A program made the position numbers and the translations under genes. From Peromyscus leucopus (taxonomy: Eukaryota; Chordata; Mammalia; Rodentia; Cricetidae): a stretch of 64,000 nt of DNA. This document shows positions 54,344 to 64,000 of this stretch, in pieces. A model generated the notes under the pieces. The model did no database searches. It was not told the origin of the DNA and saw nothing but the letters and a program-made list of their open reading frames with translations. Numbering within the stretch: position 1 is the first letter of the stretch; every line of letters begins with the position of its first letter. The stretch is taken from contig NC_051083.1 in NCBI RefSeq assembly GCF_004664715.2, forward strand, positions 115,206,534 through 115,270,533, written 5' to 3'.

Positions 54344-54857
54344 TGAAAAGGTTTTGCACCCTGAAACGCCTCTCTGCTAATGCAGCATTCCAAATCAGAT
54401 TAAATTAGAAAAAGCCCCAGTTTAATGAGTAAAGCATTCCCAGGTGATTCTCCAGCCCCCCAGAGAGGAGACAGGGATGAGACACTGGAAAACCATGTGT
54501 CTGTTTTCTGGGACCAGTTTAAATACCCTATGGGAGTCGTCTTAAGCATCTCTGAGGGAAGAGCCATGTTTGGTAGGACTTTCTGAGGGGCAGGGTCTGG
54601 GCAGAGAGATGAGGCTTCCACCAGATCATTCCAGACTCTTTGGGTATATGGATGCCAAGGTGCCAGGGGCTGAGGTGGAGCTTCCACCAGAACATTCCAG
54701 ATGTTTTGGGTATAGGGGTGCTGGTTCAAGTCTGGCTACTTCCTGGGGGTGTGGGGCAAACTGGAGAGGGGGGAGTCAGGAGTTGGTGGGCTCACATTCA
54801 GCAGAAGGTGTGAGTGGAGGAGCATCCACTTAATTGTCATCCTGGAGACCTCAGGCA
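54344..54857 (-). mobile_element. ERV 3' LTR
   Basis: Ends tgaaaaggttttgcaccctg on the plus-strand left and ...gagacctcaggca on the right. It shares aaaccatgtgtctgttttct, agccatgtttggtaggactt and ttctgaggggcagg with the 5' LTR. A TATA-like atttaaa lies near 54520. U3 contains a tandem duplication (54616-54730): gcttccaccagatcattcca and gcttccaccagaacattcca, each followed by a tttgggtata segment, resembling duplicated retroviral enhancers. Confidence 0.8.
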
Positions 54858-54929
54858 TTTGTTTCTTGAGAAAACAGAGAAGGCAGGTTTCTATGAAAAA
54901 AAAAATAGATTGTTAATATCTGCCCTAGT

Positions 54930-55790
54930 TATACTGACAAAATGAATGCACATGGCAGAAGAGCAAATAGGCCCTTCTTTGGGACATCTTGGAAAACCAG
55001 AGGGTGGAGGGTTCCAGCTGCTAGACAGACCATGTGTCCTGAATAGGTGCCCATTTGAGCCTGGAGAGATGGTACCAGCATGGATGTCCCAGGAGCTTGG
55101 CAGCTGAAGGGATGGTAAGGAACACAGTATAAGGTCCTGTCCATCAGGGCTCCAGAGACTTAGGAGCTAGTTGTTTGAGGATCACTCTGTCACCCAGGGC
55201 GAGTAGGGCAGGCCCAGGGGAAGTTGGTTCTGTTGATGTTGGGTCAGGGAGACAGCTGTCAGCATGTGAACAGAAAAGGGACCTCAGAAGGGAAAGGTAG
55301 AGGAGGTACCCAGCCAGTGGGAGAGTTTGGGCTGGAAGGTGGTGATTGAGGAAGGCCTTTTGTAAAGGAGCTCAAAAGGACTCAGTCCTATAGAAGAGAG
55401 TCAGGTGGCCTGGAGGTGGGTAAAGGCAATGGGGAGAAGGGAGGGCTAAGATAATCTGAGTTCAATGCAGAGCTTGGTAAGCTGTTGTTTGATGAGTCCA
55501 TTGGCCTTCTCAAACTTTCCAGAGGATTGTGGGCAATAAGGAATGTGGAGCTTCCAGAAAATGTTGAGAGCTTCAGACATGAGCTCCATGACCCTGGAAG
55601 TGAAGGCTGATCTATTGCCCATTTGTATGGTCTGTGGCAGGACAAATCTAGGAAGGATATGTTCCAGGAGTACTTGGGCCACCATGTCTGCTGTTTCCCT
55701 ACCAATCCTTGACTGGTTGGTGTCCTGAAAGCTGGTGTAAAGGCTGATGTATCTAGAGGGCCTCCTGTGAATTGGCCTTGGCACATGTCT
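54930..55790 (-). pseudogene. ERV integrase remnant
   Basis: Core domain in a 112-codon frame (55446-55784): LPRFVLPQTI, then WKLHIPYCPQSSGKFEKANG, the region with the catalytic Glu. The second catalytic Asp (normally in a TDNG-type motif) is replaced: it reads QMGNRSAF. The C-terminal domain lies at 54930-55200 (WTGPYTVF-like, and HPCWYHLSRLKWAP in a shifted frame). The N-terminal zinc-binding part is absent. Inactive. Confidence 0.8.
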
Positions 55791-55829
55791 GGCAGAATAA
55801 ATGGACCTATGAAATACTCAGGAGAGTGG

Positions 55830-56100
55830 GGGGGCAAGATGAGTGTGGTGGCCCCAAAGTGGCTGAAAATATTGTGACGAAGCAGAAGTGCAGGGCAAGC
55901 AGGTATGACCAGAAAACTGTGAGAAAAATCTTCCTCCAAGAATGCAGGGAAGTATCAGGGTCTTAAGTGTGAATGAAGGGGTCCTGTCCACCCCTGTGAC
56001 AGAAATTGGAGAGGGAACTGTAGGACCCGAGTGAGATGTCAAAACAATAGTTAGCTCCCATGTCCAAAAGAAAGTCAATGGACATAACCCCTACCTGCAG
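55830..56100 (-). pseudogene. ERV protease remnant
   Basis: Encodes FLLDMGANY at about 56055-56085, the aspartic protease active-site region with DMG in place of DTG. A frameshifted C-terminal part follows (FLVIPACPALLL region near 55890-55930). The fold cannot be active. Confidence 0.75.
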
Positions 56101-56149
56101 CATCACCCTAGGCTCGGAGAGAGCAATGGGAGTCACCAAGTCTAGGCCA

Positions 56150-57095
56150 TGTCAGTCCTCCACCAGGCTTAGGAGTTCAAATGCTGGAAGAGTCTCAGTT
56201 GCCAGTGTTGGTTGGGCTGGACTTCTGTGGCATGGCATAGAGGATAAGTCTGCATGGGGGCATTCAGATCTCCACTGTCCAGGCTGTTGGCAGATAGGGC
56301 ATGGCTGCCTGAGTAGCTGATGGCCACATTTGATGCAGGCTTCTGGCACAGTTGACTTGGACTGAGCTCCAGCAGGATGGAGCCTTGTGGTTGACTTCCC
56401 TTGTCCCTGTTGTGGGGGCCTTGGTGGCCTCAGGGCAACTGCTAAGGCTTGGGCCTGAAATGTAGCCTTCTGTTATAGTCTTGTCTGTCAGGATGACTCA
56501 GCCGTCATTAAAAACTTTAAAAGCCATTATCACCAATTCCAGTAGGGGAGTTTGGAGACCATCCTCAGCCTCTTTTAACTTTTTCCTACTATCTGTCACT
56601 GACTGAGAAATGGGTGGCCAGGACTGTGGCTCCTGCTGGAAACCCTGGGTCAAGGTGAGTATATTGAACCATGGTCTCTTGTAACTGGTTTAGAAAAATG
56701 GCCAGGTTTTCATCAACTAGATGTGTAATCTCTCAGAGCTTATCAAAATTAACAATTTTGCCTGAGACCATTTCCATACCTTGGATGAGGCAATGAACCA
56801 TGAGGTCTCTTCTCTGGCAGCCATTTTGACCTGCTTGGTAATCCCAGTAAGGCTCTGTAGCTGGCACCACCATGGCACCCATGGGGACCTTATTGTCTGC
56901 TAGGTGTATTTTGTCTGCATACTGCCTAGCTGCTGCCTGAATTCTAGTTCATTCCTTTGGAGTGAGAGTGGAGGCCTAGACCACATAAAGGTCACACCAG
57001 GTCAGACTGTAGGCCTGGGACAGATAATAGAACCTCTTGATATAAACAGAAGGATTAGTAGAGAATGAACCCAATTGATTTTCTTCTTGTGAGAG
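56150..57095 (-). pseudogene. ERV gag remnant (capsid and nucleocapsid)
   Basis: Capsid-like segment (about 56780-57060): SQAYSLTWCDLYVV, then AARQYADKIH and a YWDYQAGQ block, typical of gammaretroviral capsid. The nucleocapsid zinc knuckle CPICQQPGQWRSEC lies at about 56257-56300; the CCHC histidine position holds Gln. A proline/pyrimidine-rich region (57100-57400) corresponds to the matrix/p12 side. Several stops. Confidence 0.75.
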
Positions 57096-57437
57096 GTCCT
57101 GAAGAGAGAAGGACATGTGGACTCATACACAATTCCATTGGTTCCAGCTACCTCTCAGAGAGGGAAGAGGAAGGCAGGAGCTTTGTGAGACCAAGTATGA
57201 GAAGAAACTGGGAAAATTCAGGGGTGTTGGGCCAGTGTGTAGAAGGGGACCAGGATGTAGGTTGAGGCATTGGGGGATAGGGAGGAGCAGTGGAGGGGAG
57301 GGGAGGACAGGGAGGTGGGTAAGGAGGAAGAATTTAGTCTTCCAACTTTGTCCTAGAAGGAGAAGAAGGGAGGAGGGAGGAATATGAGGAATGTTGGCCT
57401 CTGAATGGAACAGGTGGCATCATAGAAACGGTGGTGG

Positions 57438-57590
57438 TGAGCCAGGCAATGATGGCACACACCTTTAATCCCAGCACTCGGGAGGCAGAGGCAGGTGGAT
57501 CTCTGTGAGTTCAAGGCCAGCCTGATCTACAGAGCGAGATCCAGGAAAGGCACAAAGCTACACAGAGAAACCCTATCTCAAAAAACCAAA
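57438..57590 (+). repeat. B1 SINE
   Basis: gagccaggcaatgatggcac, tttaatcccagcactcggga, ggatctctgtgagttcaagg, aaagctacacagagaaaccc, then tail aaaaaccaaaaaagaagaag that grades into the GAA tract. Confidence 0.95.
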
Positions 57591-57685
57591 AAAGAAGAAG
57601 AAGGAGGAGGAGGAGGAGAAGAAGAAGAAGAAAAGAAGAAGAAGAAGAAGAAGAAGAAGAAGAAGAAGAAGAAGAAGAGAGTAGA
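57591..57685 (+). repeat. (GAA)n/(GGA)n purine tract
   Basis: Nearly 100 bp of uninterrupted purines grown from the B1 tail: GAA units, a GGA block at about 57600-57620, then long GAA repeats. Confidence 0.97.
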
Positions 57686-57858
57686 GAGACTTGGGGTGGG
57701 GGAGGGGCCAGTGTCCCTGGCAGCATGGTCAGAGTGGAATTTTCAGGGTCCCAGTTCCCAGATAGGCCAGAATCTGGAGGCGCCATGACCTAGCCAACAA
57801 CACCAGTGCTGTGGGACATTGGCTGCTGTAGGGAGGGTGGGAATGCAGAACCCACAAC

Positions 57859-58246
57859 TGTAGCTTGAGTTTTCCTGACTTGCCCACAGTCAGGACAAAT
57901 CTTTGTCACCCACCAGTCCCACAGCCGCTCAGACCCAGCCAAGTAAATACAGAGAATTATATTGCTAACAAACTGTATGGCCGTGGCAGGCTTCTTGCTA
58001 ACTATTCTTATATCTTAAATTAATCCATTTCTATAAATCTATACCTTGCCACATGGCTTGTGGCTTACCGGCATCTCCACATGCTGCTGGTCATGATGGC
58101 GGCTGGCAGTGTCTCCTTCTGCCTTCCTGTTCTTTCTTTTCTTCTCTCTGTTAGTCCCACCTATACTTCCTGCCTAGCCACTGGCCAATCAGTGTTTTAT
58201 TTATTGACCAATCAGAGCAATTTGACAAACAGACCATCCCACAGCA
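57859..58246 (-). mobile_element. Solo LTR with perfect 6-bp target-site duplication
   Basis: Ends TGTAGCTTGAG...CCCACAGCA (plus strand). CACAAC lies at 57853-57858 and 58247-58252. Interior: agtcaggacaaatctttgtc, cacccaccagtcccacagcc, ctataccttgccacatggct, ggccaatcagtgttttattt. Orientation is taken as minus from memory of the family. It sits in the leader of the deleted ERV, so it is younger than that ERV. Confidence 0.88.
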
Positions 58247-58821
58247 CACAACCCTAGGTCATAGGGCAGTTCTGTCCAATTATCTCCAAGCTGACAAACA
58301 TTTTCAAGGTGGAGGAGGATGTTAAATTTTAAGTTTTTCTCTGGAGATAACCTTGACTGGTTATCAAGAGCATACTGCTCAGAGATCAGGACAGATGGTA
58401 TCAAATAGCTCCAATTTAAAACATACTCCAGGGGCATTTGGAGATCTGGCTTCAAATTGCAAGTGTGCCCATTTCTCAAGTCTATGCTGGGACCAAAGCC
58501 TAGAGCAATGCATCCACTGTGGTAGGCCTTGGGCCAAAAAACAGGGTGTGTGGGAAATTCCCTTTAACAGACGGTCTTCTAAAGAAGGGGTCCCATGGAA
58601 CAAAGGCAGGTCTTTGATCCAGAATGGGTTAGAGGTCTGGTGTGGCCTCATCTTTGGCAGGACACCCCAATATCAGATGAGGCCCAGGACCTCCAAGGTA
58701 ATGACTTGGAAAAGACAACTTACCCAGTCAAAAGCTGATCTTAGTTTGGTAGAAAGCAGATGTGGAAGAGAAGGGTGTTTTCCCACCATGCAGCCCTAGG
58801 CTGGTGGAGAAAAATCAACCC

Positions 58822-58839
58822 TCCTTGGTAGAACCTCCA
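58822..58839 (-). other. ERV primer binding site, tRNA-Gln-like
   Basis: On the minus strand TGGAGGTTCTACCAAGGA follows the LTR end by two bases. The complement of the tRNA-Gln 3' end would be TGGAGGTTCCACCGAGAT; 14 of 18 positions agree, and two of the changes are transitions in a CCACCG context. Confidence 0.65.
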
Positions 58840-58841
58840 GG

Positions 58842-59105
58842 TGAAAAGTTTTTTGCACCTTAATAAGCCTCTCTGCCGATGTAGCAATCCAAATCAGACC
58901 AAATTAGAAAAAGCTCTGTTTTAATGGGTAAAGTGTTCCCAGATGATTCTTTGGCCTTTGAGAAAGGAGACAGGACTAGAGACTGAAAAACCATGTGTCT
59001 GTTTTCTGGGAGGCAGTTTAAATATCCTGTGGAAGTGGTCTTGAGCATCTCTGGGGAGGAGCCATGTTTGGTGGGACTTTCTGAGGGGCAGGTTTTTGGC
59101 AGAAG
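58842..59105 (-). mobile_element. ERV 5' LTR, truncated
   Basis: Matches the 3' LTR from its U5 end (tgaaaagttttttgcacctt) to ttctgaggggcagg, then diverges. Most of U3, including the duplicated block, is absent. Confidence 0.8.
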
Positions 59106-59109
59106 ACAA

Positions 59110-59299
59110 ATGACTAATTTAGATCTGAAAACTTGTGAGCATATCTTGAATTAGTATATTTCTTTTTTTCCTCAGTCTAGAATGTTACTTTTATTTATTT
59201 ATTTATTTTTTAAATTATACTCATGATATGAATCACATTTGTGGTATTCATAGATTACATTTGCAGTATTCATTCATATATATATAATTTTAAATGTTT
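59110..59299. other. AT-rich sequence, nothing recognised
   Basis: Contains ttatttatttatttattttt and a short TA run; it separates the ERV from the next ERV-like block. Confidence 0.4.
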
Positions 59300-61195
59300 A
59301 ATGTCATTTCTTGAAGGGGGTAGGAGGTCTTAATTACAGGCTTACAGCACAATGGGAGGACCCTGGAGGGCAGAAGTTCGCTACTGATGTTTTACAATCT
59401 TGCATCCAAGGTGTTAATGCCCATTATTCAGGATACACAGACAAGGAACTTCCCTTAAGCATTCAGGAGGGTAGAACCTGGCAGGCAATTAGCATTGGGA
59501 GCATATCAAGGTGAAGATCTGCAAGCAAGGCAACAGTTACCCAAAATGGGGGCCAGGCCCTGCAGGTCCCACTTTTATTAAAAAATGAGCTTCTGACTTC
59601 GATTGCATGGGACGTCATCAGGTCACCTTACCCATCATGGAGACACCTGCCCAGGCCACACAGGTGCTCTCTCTTAGGTTGGTGAGTGCCCCCCAGGTAT
59701 TACCCATCTCTGAATACTCATTATCATACCGGCTCAATCGTGTGTGAACTGTATGGTTAATTGCTGCCAAAGATGTCAAAGTGGCACTGGACTTGCAATC
59801 TGTATGTTCAATACAGAAAAGACCAACAGAGGTCCTATCTCACCCATAGCCAGTAGGCTAAAGGCAACTGAGCCATTCCCTTCCTTAATGAGCCATACTG
59901 TACATTGGAGTCCTTGTAAGATAGTATCCCAAAAGCAACTGGAACTTGAGTTTATAAATTTATAATTTTCAAAGCCAATCGAGATGTATATAACTATTGA
60001 ATTAAATTTATCATGCCCAATAGAATGAAAGATTAATTAACTGTTGTAGCTACTTTTGCTGCCAGGGTCTCCACTGTGCTAGCTGTAGTAAGCAATTATG
60101 AAATGGTAATCCCAGAAATAGTAGCAGCGGTGTGTGCCATTGTTACAACAGCAACAGCGGCAGCAGCAATGTCAAATTCTCTTCTGGATTGTGTGGACAA
60201 CCACTGGCATGGATACAACTCTATAGTAGGATTCTTAAAGGTACTTATTAATAAAATCAAACCTGAGGCAAGTTATTGGGGTCCACGCTGGTAGATCAGA
60301 GAGACAGAACAAGCCACAGCTATCTCACCTCGCCAGATCCTCAGCTGGTCTTGTCTCCTCAGACTGGAGGCCTCTGAGTCCTCATCCGGAATGGGTCTCA
60401 GCTGAACTGCTGCTCAAAAGTCTGAATGCTTAACCAGCCAAAATGTTTAACCAGCCAAATGCTTCTAGTTTCTGGTCCTCACGCCTTATATATCTTTCTG
60501 CTTTCTACCACTACTCCCTGGGATTAAAGGCTGGCTTTCTGGGATTAAAGGCGTGTCACCATGCTTGGCTATTTCCAATGTGGCCTTGAACTCACAGAGA
60601 TTCAGAGGGATTTCTATCTCTGGAGTGCTAGGATTAAAGGTGTGAGTGCCACCATTTTCTAGCCTTTGTATCTAGTGGCTGTCTGTTCTCTGACCCCAGA
60701 TAAATTTATTAGAGTACACAATATTTTGGGGAACACAATACCACCACACAACTCCAGGAACACAAACCACCAAAGCCCGTTTTTCTTGATCCGAGCATGA
60801 CTTTGGCTGGCAGCTCTTCTCGAGAATGCAATCTCATGGCTACAGTTTGTAGGCTTACATTAATGCTTGCCAAAGCTGGCCATATTGGGCTCTCAATCTC
60901 CATTGGCATCAGAAGGGTAGATTTTTTTCATGATGACCCATTAGGTCTCTGTCATGTTGGGCTTCAGCAGCAGCCACGGGGCATGTTCAGTGCTCAGGAA
61001 TCCAAAAAGGAACTTATTTGTCCTGAGGAAAGACATAAACCAAACTCCGGGGCCACACCAACACTAGATCAGGTCTCCTCCACGTGCTAGTAGAAAGATA
61101 CTTCCATCGCTCCAGAGGGTGATTTGCAACAGGAGCCCTCCAGTGCTTATCTGCACAGGATCCTCCACCAGAATCCACCAATAAACTCCAGCATA
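59300..61195 (+). mobile_element. Possible degenerate ERV-derived remnant, split by a solo LTR
   Basis: 59300-60221 and 60749-61195 have coding-like composition in several short plus-strand frames. One (60055-60200) reads as an alanine/valine/threonine-rich hydrophobic stretch ending AAAAMSNSLLDC, reminiscent of a retroviral transmembrane fusion-peptide region. I cannot name the family and the evidence is thin. Confidence 0.3.
60222..60748 (-). mobile_element. Solo LTR with embedded B1-derived modules, copy 2
   Basis: Near-identical to 25393-25916. Starts TATAGTAGGATTC (first dinucleotide changed from TG) and ends ...TACCACCACA. CAACTC flanks both sides (60216-60221 and 60749-60754 by one-base phase, CAACTC ending at 60754). 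It carries the same B1-like blocks and TATATAAGG box (minus strand). Confidence 0.85.
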
Positions 61196-61439
61196 ATCCA
61201 CTGATAAAAAAATTTAAAATAAGGGAAAGAATATAATGTGGAGAGGAATGATGAGTCCCTAGTTCTCCCTTTTTTTAACTTTAGTAAAATGATTGTTTGT
61301 TTGTTTAATATTTCAAATTTTTCTATTTTTATTTATTTATTATTGTTTAAAATTAATTAATTAATTTATTTTTCTATTATCATCTTGATAGAGTATGTAT
61401 TCTTATCTTAATAGTGAGATGTTTCATTGAGGCTTGCTC

Positions 61440-63385
61440 AGTAATTGAGTAAAACTGAAATTTATTATAAGCCACAGTTGTCCTAGGGACCTCCATGCTA
61501 TATATATAGCCTCCATGGTTCTGTGGGTTGTAGTCCGATTATTCTTTATTTTATATCTAGAATCCACTTATGAGTGAGTACATACCATGACTGTCTTTCT
61601 GGGTTTGGGATACCTCACTCAGGATGATATTTTTCTAGTTCCATCCATTTGACTGCAAATTTCATGCTTTCATTGATTTTCTCTGCTGAGTAGTACTCCA
61701 TTGTGTATATGTTCCACATTTTTTTCATCCATTCTTCAGTTGATGGGCGTCTAGGTTGTTTCCAGGTTCTGACTATTACAAATAGTGCTGCTATGAACAT
61801 AGCTGAGCATGTATCTTTATGGTATGAATCAGCATTCCTTGGGTATATGCCCAAGAGTGGGATGGCTGGGTCCTGAGGTAGTTCGATTCCTAATTTTCTG
61901 AGAAACTGCCATACTGATTTCCACAGAGGTTGTACAAGCTTACATTCCCACCAACAGTGGAGGAGTGTTCCCTTTGCTCCACATCCTCTCCAACATTGAC
62001 TGTCATTGGTGTTTTTGATCATAGCTATTCTGACAGGTGTAAGGTGGTATCTCAGAGTCGTTTTGATTTGCATTTCTCTGATGATTAAGGATGTTGAGCA
62101 TTTCTTTAAATGTCTTTCAGCCATTTGTAGTTCTTGTTTTGAAAATTCTCTGTTTAGCTCTTTAGCCCATTTTTTAATTGGACTGTTTAGTATTTTGATG
62201 TCTAGTTTCTTGAGTTCTTTATATATTGTGGAGATCAACCCTCTGTCAGATGTGGGGTTGGTGAAGATCTTTTCCCATTCTGTTGGCTGTCTTTTTGCTT
62301 ATTGACAGTGTCTTTTGCCCTGCAACAGCTTCTCAATTTTGAGAGGTCCCATTTATTAATTGTTGTGCTCAGAGTCTGTGCTGTTGGTGTTATATTTAGG
62401 AAATGGTCTCCGGTGCCATTGTGTTCAAGAGTGCTTCCTACTTTCTTTTCTATTAAGTTTAGTGTAACTGGATTTATGTTCAGGTCTTTGATCCACGTGG
62501 ACTTGAGTTTTGTGCCTGGTGACAGATATGGATCTATTTGTAATCTTTTACATATTAACATCCAGTTATGCCAGCACCATTTGTTGAAGATACTTTCTTT
62601 TTTCCATTGTATAGTTTTGGCTTCTTTGTCAAAAACCAGGTGTTCATATGTGCATGGATTGATGTCAAGGTCTTCATTTCGATTCCATTGGTCCGTATGT
62701 CAGTTTTTATACCAGTACCAAGCTGTTTTTATTACTATAGCTCTATAGTAGAGTTTGAGGTCAGGCATGGTGATGCCTCCAAAGGTTGCTTTATCGTATA
62801 GGATTCTTTTAGCTATCCTGGGTCTTTTGTTTTTCCATATGAAGTTGAGTATTTTTCTTTCCAAGTTTGTGAAGAATTGTGTTGGGATTTTGATGGGGAT
62901 TGCATTGAATCTGTAGATTGCTTTTGGTAAGATTGCTATTATTACTATGTTAATCCTACCTATCCATGAGCATGGGAGATCCTTCCATTTCCTGATATCT
63001 TCTTCAATTTCTTTCTTTAGAGATTTAAAGTTCTTATCAAAAAGGTCCTTCACTTGTTTAGTTAGTGTTATCCCAAGGTATTTTATGTTATTTGTGGTTA
63101 TTGCAAAGGGTGATGTTTCTCTGACTTCTTTCTCAGCCCTTTTTATCATTTGTGTATAGGAGGGCTACTGATTTTTTTGAGTTGATCTTGTATCCTGCCA
63201 CTTTACTGAAAGAGTTTACCTGCTGTAGGAGTTCCCTGGTAGAGTTTTTGGGGTCACTTATGTATACTATCATATCATCTGCAAATAGTGAAAGTTTATC
63301 TTCTTCCTTGCCAATTTGTATCCCTTTGATCTCCTTTTGTTGTCTTATTGCTCTAGCTAAAACTTTTAGTAGAATTAGTGTGTTT
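61440..63385 (-). mobile_element. 5'-truncated L1, antisense, relatively well preserved
   Basis: The minus strand holds the ORF2 C-terminal half in long frames: 61615-62238 (207 codons: [20 protein letters not shown], then [20 protein letters not shown] and the [10 protein letters not shown] region), 62235-62561 and 62700-63149 ([35 protein letters not shown]). The frames are broken only by a few shifts, so this is one of the younger copies. 5' truncation falls near 63385, shortly after the RT core. The 3' UTR is nearly absent (61440-61560) and no clean poly(A) is seen. Confidence 0.88.
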
Positions 63386-63449
63386 TTTAACCTTCAACAA
63401 AGAAGTTTCATTTTACATTGGAAGGCAATTAATAAAAAACAAACAATTG

Positions 63450-63990
63450 GTATTCATGTAGAGAGTGTAAACTGTGGGTCTAAAAGGGACACCTATTTTA
63501 CCCATGTCACTCCAAGAGTCAAGAATCACTGTGAAGAGAGGGTAGAAAGATTGTAAGAACCAGAGGTAGTGGACATTTGTAGTGAAACATTATTTGTGAG
63601 ACATGACAGGATTCTTGCACAATGACGTTACAGCAGTGGCAACTGTGGACATAAGACTCACACAAGATCAAACCAAGTAAAAATTCCTCCATGGATGGGG
63701 AGAAGGACTCTTGAAGTCCCAATTTGAGTAACTACTGACAGATGATGGCTTCTCAGGGAAGGAGAGCCAGTTTTCTTCAGGGGTGAGGCCACTTAGTAGG
63801 TTGCTCTTGCTCCATTTGATGATCCTCTTCCTGTGAGAATAGTAGAAGCAATAAATAGACTGGATGGGTTTTAAAAACAGTTCATGAAGTTGGCACAGAA
63901 AAGTAGTCATTGGAAGTGAATGAGTGGAGGTATATTTGATTAAAACATAGTATATGCATATATAAAATTCTCAAACAATATATTAAAAAA
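63450..63990 (+). mobile_element. Rodent L1 3' UTR fragment, sense
   Basis: gggtctaaaagggacaccta, ttgtaagaaccagaggtagt, ggagagccagttttcttcag and catatataaaattctcaaac, followed by an A-rich end reaching the window edge. It belongs to a third L1 3' UTR type in this window. Confidence 0.65.
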
Positions 63991-64000
63991 GAAAAAGAAA

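Larger units (their letters stand above)
54344..59105 (-). mobile_element. Deleted class I (gammaretrovirus-like) ERV
   Basis: Two direct LTR copies in minus orientation (54344-54857 and 58842-59105, the latter truncated) enclose leader, gag, protease and integrase remnants. Reverse transcriptase, RNase H and the start of integrase are missing between about 55800 and 55950, and there is no env between integrase and the 3' LTR. Later insertions in the leader are a solo LTR (57859-58246), a B1 (57438-57590) and an expanded GAA tract. Frameshifts, stops and lost catalytic residues make it defective. Confidence 0.85.

Noticed and set aside
55388..55939. 183-codon minus-strand frame as an intact protein
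   Set aside because: It joins the protease C-terminus to out-of-frame sequence over the integrase region of the deleted ERV.
61615..62238. 207-codon minus-strand frame as a gene
   Set aside because: Clearly L1 ORF2 C-terminus; the rest of ORF2 is frameshifted and 5'-truncated.
1..64000. CRISPR arrays, operons, bacterial signals
   Set aside because: The sequence is mammalian nuclear DNA; the short tandem repeats are microsatellites without spacer-repeat architecture.

Overview
This is a 64 kb stretch of rodent nuclear DNA, most likely from a cricetid (hamster, vole or deer-mouse group). The assignment rests on B1, B2, B3 and B4-like SINEs, a B1 variant of cricetid type, Lx-type L1 3' UTRs, a URR1-type hAT element and rodent LTRs. 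This is recognition from memory; no search was run. One intact protein-coding gene is visible: a 307-residue class II olfactory receptor on the minus strand (2315-3238), with a convincing splice acceptor just upstream of its ATG. Everything else I can identify is repeat-derived, RNA-derived or apparently single-copy noncoding DNA.

Layout. 1-10.8 kb: the olfactory receptor in a repeat-poor flank with old MIR fragments, one ancient L1M end and two dinucleotide tracts. 10.9-12.3 kb: an LTR element whose two LTR arms point toward each other, interrupted by an L1. 12.3-36 kb: a dense pile of L1 fragments holding a tailless 7SK retropseudogene (13815-14039), a twin-primed L1 with perfect target-site duplications (16118-17797), a younger L1 inside an Lx 3' UTR (21592-23186), a solo LTR (25393-25916), a decayed ORF1-ORF2 L1 and a hAT MITE (30298-30516). 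36-46 kb: mostly single-copy DNA with MIR, L2, B1 and B2. 46.3-47.4 kb: a second inverted-LTR element. 47.6-54 kb: LTR, L1 and B1 insertions. 54.3-59.1 kb: a heavily deleted gammaretrovirus-like ERV on the minus strand with a tRNA-Gln-like primer binding site. 59.3-61.2 kb: a weak ERV-like remnant split by a second solo LTR. 61.4-64 kb: a 5'-truncated L1 and another L1 3' UTR.

The most unusual observation is the pair of elements at 10877-12259 and 46296-47374. Each has U3 ends (TGTAGTGGG) facing outward at both termini and short target-site duplications (ATAGGC exact; GAGAAT/GACAAT with one mismatch). In the second, the inward end of the right LTR is fused to a full-length 73-nt tRNA-Lys(CTT)-like sequence plus CCA, exactly at the primer-binding-site junction. 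The space between its arms holds an antisense Ubxn8 cDNA fragment and part of a B1. This looks like a fossil of reverse transcription in which plus-strand strong-stop DNAs, one having copied the whole tRNA primer, were joined and integrated through two U3 ends. The mechanism is my inference; the sequence arrangement is directly visible.
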